Source: an uncultured Ruminococcus sp.
GTDB lineage: Bacteria; Bacillota; Clostridia; Oscillospirales; Ruminococcaceae
Reading direction: 5' to 3'
Length of the DNA stretch: 8,108 nucleotides
Assembly (NCBI GenBank): GCA_947589205.1
Contig: CANQCJ010000090.1
Coordinates: forward strand, 1-8,108
Under the pieces are notes generated by a model. The model made no database searches, was not told where the DNA came from, and was given only the letters and a program-made list of their open reading frames with translations. The position numbers were made by a program, and so were the translations under genes. Positions 5,471-8,108 of this stretch are shown one piece after another; positions within the stretch are counted from its first letter, which is position 1, and each line of letters starts with the position of its first letter.

Positions 5471-6316
5471 ATGAACAGTTTTATGTCATGGGTGGGAGGC
5501 AAGAAAGCCCTCAGAGATGCAGTGCTTGCGCGCTTTCCTCCCTACTATGAAAGGTATATTGAGGTGTTCGGCGGGGCGGGCTGGGTGCTGTTCCATAAAC
5601 CGCCGGGGTTGGATTTTGAAGTGTATAACGATTTCAACAGCAACCTTGCCAATCTGTATCGGTGTGTCAGGCAGAATCCCAATAAGCTGAAATACAAACT
5701 GAGATATGTTCTCAACAGCCGTGAGGATTTCGACTATATCGCTCTGCTGCATAAAAAGCAGATATTCCCGAGGCTTCGTGATTATGACAGGGCATCGAAA
5801 TTCTATCAGCTCATAAGGTACAGCTATGCCAGCAGTCTTGACAGCTTTGCAAGTCAGCCTCATTCCATATGGTCGGATTTCCCGCTTATCGATCTTGCGG
5901 CTTGTCGATTACAAAAAGTTATTGTGGAGAATAAGGATTTTGAAAAGCTCATCAGGCAGTACGACCGCCCGGTGAGTTTTTTCTACTGCGATCCGCCGTA
6001 TTTTGCGACCGAGAGCTACTACAAGGATGTGGGCTTCGGACGCGCCGATCACATCAGGCTTATGGAAACGCTGACGAGGATCAAAGGAAAATTTCTTGTA
6101 TCCTACAACGATTGTCCCGAAATCAGGGAGATATGGGATAAGCCGGGGATACAGATAGAGTCGATCGAGCGGCTCAATAACCTTGCGCAAAGGTACGATA
6201 ACGGCTGTATGTATGCGGAGGTGCTGATCTCGAATTACGATACCGCCGAGAAAAGAAATTTATGCAGGCAGATGAGCCTGTTTGATGAAGATTACACAGG
6301 AGGGATATTGTTATGA
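5471..6316 (+). CDS. Dam-type N6-adenine DNA methyltransferase (MethyltransfD12)
   Basis: The 281-aa enzyme is of the alpha (D12) class and would transfer methyl from SAM to N6 of adenine. It shows motif X-like FMSWVGGKKALR at 4-15, SAM-binding motif I YIEVFGGAGWVLF at 29-41, an acidic VYNDFNSNLANLYR segment at 51-64, and catalytic motif IV DPPY at 174-177 within FFYCDPPYFATESYY. The usual motif order and length are kept, so it appears intact. Specificity cannot be read from sequence; Dam relatives often modify GATC, but many in mobile elements differ. No partner endonuclease is visible, so it is probably an orphan enzyme for restriction protection or regulation. The stop overlaps the next ATG (ATGA). 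An intrinsic terminator lies just upstream. Confidence 0.92.
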   Translation: MNSFMSWVGGKKALRDAVLARFPPYYERYIEVFGGAGWVLFHKPPGLDFEVYNDFNSNLANLYRCVRQNPNKLKYKLRYVLNSREDFDYIALLHKKQIFPRLRDYDRASKFYQLIRYSYASSLDSFASQPHSIWSDFPLIDLAACRLQKVIVENKDFEKLIRQYDRPVSFFYCDPPYFATESYYKDVGFGRADHIRLMETLTRIKGKFLVSYNDCPEIREIWDKPGIQIESIERLNNLAQRYDNGCMYAEVLISNYDTAEKRNLCRQMSLFDEDYTGGILL

Positions 6317-6615
6317 AAAGGATATTATCAGCTCAGGCGCTTATGAGTGACGGAAAAATAGTTTACTCGGGGCTTTTCGATGAGGACGGAAACCCCGTTG
6401 AGATCGAGCTTGAGTGCGAGAGCGGCTGCACGATGATGTCGGTCATTGCCGATGTTGATGATGAGGATTATGAGGACGAATGTCTCTGCGAAAACTGCCG
6501 CAGGGAACGATACGAAACTCTGACCGAAAGCGAGATCGATGAGATATGCAGAGGCTTCAGCAACTGCGAGGACTGTCCTCTCAATGATTACTGCGGCGGG
6601 GAGGACGAGGAATGA
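6313..6615 (+). CDS. Cysteine-rich acidic hypothetical protein
   Basis: The product is 100 aa and I do not recognise its family. It has nine cysteines: 35 and 39 (CESGC), 57, 59 and 62 (CLCENC), then 79, 85, 88 and 94 (CEDCPLNDYC). The spacing suggests zinc or Fe-S binding, which is inference. The first 30 residues are beta-like (KIVYSGLFDEDGNPVEIEL) and the rest is strongly acidic. GGAGGG at 6299-6304 is 8 nt before the ATG. It overlaps both neighbours by ATGA junctions, so it should be made together with the methyltransferase and the downstream fusion protein. Confidence 0.75.
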   Translation: MKRILSAQALMSDGKIVYSGLFDEDGNPVEIELECESGCTMMSVIADVDDEDYEDECLCENCRRERYETLTESEIDEICRGFSNCEDCPLNDYCGGEDEE

Positions 6616-8015
6616 AATACCTTTACAGGCACTCCCTTAACGCTGCAGAGGTCGAGGGTAATGTAAATCTGTACCGCGAGAGCAAGCAGGAAAATATACG
6701 CTGCAAGGAGGCCATAGAAGCAGCTATCTGTGAAAAATATGACAGATACAGTTACTGCCTCGATCCCATAGGAGCAAAGCAGGTGCTTGCCGAGTTTGGC
6801 TATGACAGGACAATGTGGGTGCTGGCGGCTACTATACGAAACAGGGATAATGACGCACGTTTCAGCAGAGAGAACAAGACCTGGGCAAATACTATCGTGC
6901 CGATGTATATGCGAAAATCGGAGTTCAGCGATTATACTGTCAGATCTCACCCCGGACTTATCGACACCTTTGTGTCTCAGGTGTGCCGTGAATATGAGGC
7001 TCTCGGGCTTCTGACAGCAAAGGAATGTCTTTATGACAGCGGCAGTCAGAGCTATGAAAAGCAGCTCCTTGTGCTGAGACCCGAAGTGCTGAGCGAGCAG
7101 TATAAGAACCCGTATACGCAGTATTTCTATGCAGAGAGCGGATTCGGCTGTTATCCCGAAAAATCAGGCGGCAAGGTGTTCGGCAGATTTCTGTGTGACG
7201 GAGAAAGCGCGCATTTTTACAGAGATCAGTTTATCGGTATAGCCGACAGAGAGCAGCTCCCCAAATGGGCGGCGAAAAGGCTTGAGATACTTGAAGCTCC
7301 CAAGATGAAGATCCGCATATTCCAGATCGACCATGATAAGGACGAGCAGCGTGTGAGATTTATGGACTTGGATTTCACCAATAAGTACGGCGGCGTAAAC
7401 TCGGAAGCATATCATCAGGTCTACGGCGGCACCGTTATCGCAGATGGTCTTGAAGATATTTTCCGTATGTGCAACGAGGGACATCCTCCCGGATATTTCG
7501 GGCATTCTTTATCGGTCAGCGATGTGGTGGAGATATGCGAGGGTCGGGAGAAAGGCTTCTATTTCTGCGACAGTGTAGGCTTCAAAAAGCTCGAGGACTT
7601 CGACATCGAGAAAACCGATCATGCGGATATGATGAAGATACTTGTCCTTGAAAACGACCGTAAGCCGTATGCTGCCGAGATCAGGCAGGATATCCATGCC
7701 ATGCAGAGCGTGGTCGGCGGTAACATAGAGCCGGTATATTTTGAGCCTAAAGGCGATGCAATGTGCTGGTGCAACGATGAGTTCCTGCTGAACAGCTCCG
7801 CACCAAACCGTAGGATAGGTGAAACGCTTATACACGGAACCTGCTACATTTCGGGCGATCATTACAACGAATACGGAGAGCGTGATTCCTGTTCTCTAAG
7901 TGATGAACAGATAGAAAAGTACAGCAAGATGTTTCCGCAGTCGGTCATCGTTATAGAAAACAGCAATGACGAGGATATGTCCGAGGATGAGGATATCGGT
8001 CAGAATTTAACATGA
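6612..8015 (+). CDS. DUF3849-YodL-DUF3846 multidomain protein
   Basis: The product is 467 aa, soluble, with no signal peptide. Residues 1-~135 match DUF3849, opening with LYRHSLNAAEVEG and YRESKQENIRCKEAIE, then EFGYDRTMWVLAATI and RFSRENKTWA. Residues about 165-225 (YFYAESGFGC, KVFGRFLCDGE, LPKWAAKRLE) are a linker region often following DUF3849. Residues about 232-328 match YodL: IRIFQIDHDKDEQRVRF, YHQVYGGTV, GHSLSVSDVVEI and FYFCDSVGF. Residues about 341-441 match DUF3846: KILVLENDRKPYAAEI, MQSVVGGNIEPVYF, PNRRIG and SLSDEQIEKYSKMF. The tail is acidic. All three domains are frequent on Clostridia conjugative elements, often in separate or fused proteins, and none has a proven function. The ATG overlaps the preceding stop (ATGA), with purine-rich GAGGACGAGGA before it. 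Confidence 0.8.
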   Translation: MKYLYRHSLNAAEVEGNVNLYRESKQENIRCKEAIEAAICEKYDRYSYCLDPIGAKQVLAEFGYDRTMWVLAATIRNRDNDARFSRENKTWANTIVPMYMRKSEFSDYTVRSHPGLIDTFVSQVCREYEALGLLTAKECLYDSGSQSYEKQLLVLRPEVLSEQYKNPYTQYFYAESGFGCYPEKSGGKVFGRFLCDGESAHFYRDQFIGIADREQLPKWAAKRLEILEAPKMKIRIFQIDHDKDEQRVRFMDLDFTNKYGGVNSEAYHQVYGGTVIADGLEDIFRMCNEGHPPGYFGHSLSVSDVVEICEGREKGFYFCDSVGFKKLEDFDIEKTDHADMMKILVLENDRKPYAAEIRQDIHAMQSVVGGNIEPVYFEPKGDAMCWCNDEFLLNSSAPNRRIGETLIHGTCYISGDHYNEYGERDSCSLSDEQIEKYSKMFPQSVIVIENSNDEDMSEDEDIGQNLT

Positions 8016-8030
8016 GAAAGGGTTGATATT

Positions 8031-8108
8031 ATGAAAATTTCTGTGCAGATAAACAGGCTCGTAGATAAACCGGATTCGGCTGTCAAGGCGTTCGCAAGCG
8101 TATCTCTT
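8031..8108 (+). CDS. SpoVG-like protein, 5' end only
   Basis: The first 26 residues (MKISVQINRLVDKPDSAVKA continuing to FASVSL) resemble SpoVG-family proteins, whose short N-terminal beta strand and K-A-x-A-S-V motif are similar. In host chromosomes SpoVG is an RNA/DNA-binding regulator; copies on conjugative elements are of unknown role. AAAGGG (8017-8022) lies 8 nt upstream, and the gene starts 15 nt after the preceding stop, so it belongs to the same operon. The gene runs off the window, and the call rests on a short fragment. Confidence 0.6.
   Translation, partial: MKISVQINRLVDKPDSAVKAFASVSL

Noticed and set aside
1..8108. CRISPR arrays, tRNA or rRNA genes, and a restriction endonuclease partner
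   Set aside because: I read both strands for regularly spaced repeats, cloverleaf-like segments and endonuclease-like proteins and found none. The long antisense open frames are shadows of the genes listed.

Overview
This looks like part of an integrative and conjugative element, or a related mobile accessory region, from a gut-type Clostridia bacterium. A Ruminococcus or other Oscillospiraceae/Lachnospiraceae host is the best guess. The inference rests on the gene repertoire: a phage-type BRO/KilA-C antirepressor, an Api92/LPD28-type protein, a DUF3849-YodL-DUF3846 fusion, a SpoVG-like protein and orphan DNA methyltransferases. Such genes typically sit together in conjugative elements of these bacteria. 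The genus is not proven.

Left block (1-3264, + strand): a C5-cytosine methyltransferase lacking its N-terminus and SAM-binding motif I; a BRO antirepressor with a GTG start; an Api92-like/LPD28 protein; and a small acidic-tailed protein gene broken by a frameshift. Starts and stops overlap (GTG inside the preceding gene, TGATG, ATGA) and Shine-Dalgarno sites are good, so this is a translationally coupled operon. The frameshift lies exactly in one arm of a perfect 17-bp inverted repeat whose other arm is in the preceding gene, which suggests a template-switch mutation.

Middle (about 3265-5067): an IS110-family insertion sequence on the minus strand. Its transposase appears intact (395 aa). 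A good sigma-70-type promoter and a strongly structured, roughly 180-nt untranslated segment lie upstream of it, where IS110-group elements encode their bridge RNA. The element ends are not certain. Beside it, on the right, is a REP-like palindrome with an 11-bp perfect stem.

Right block (5068-8108, + strand): a one-helix membrane peptide, a 64-aa hypothetical protein, a strong intrinsic terminator, then a Dam-type N6-adenine methyltransferase, a cysteine-rich acidic protein, the DUF3849-YodL-DUF3846 fusion and the start of a SpoVG-like gene. The last four are tightly spaced, and two junctions are ATGA overlaps.

The broad picture is an accessory operon carrying DNA modification (probably restriction evasion), an antirepressor and poorly characterised proteins. 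It is decaying in places (truncated cytosine methyltransferase, frameshifted small gene) and was split by an IS110 element. No restriction endonuclease, tRNA, rRNA or CRISPR array is visible.
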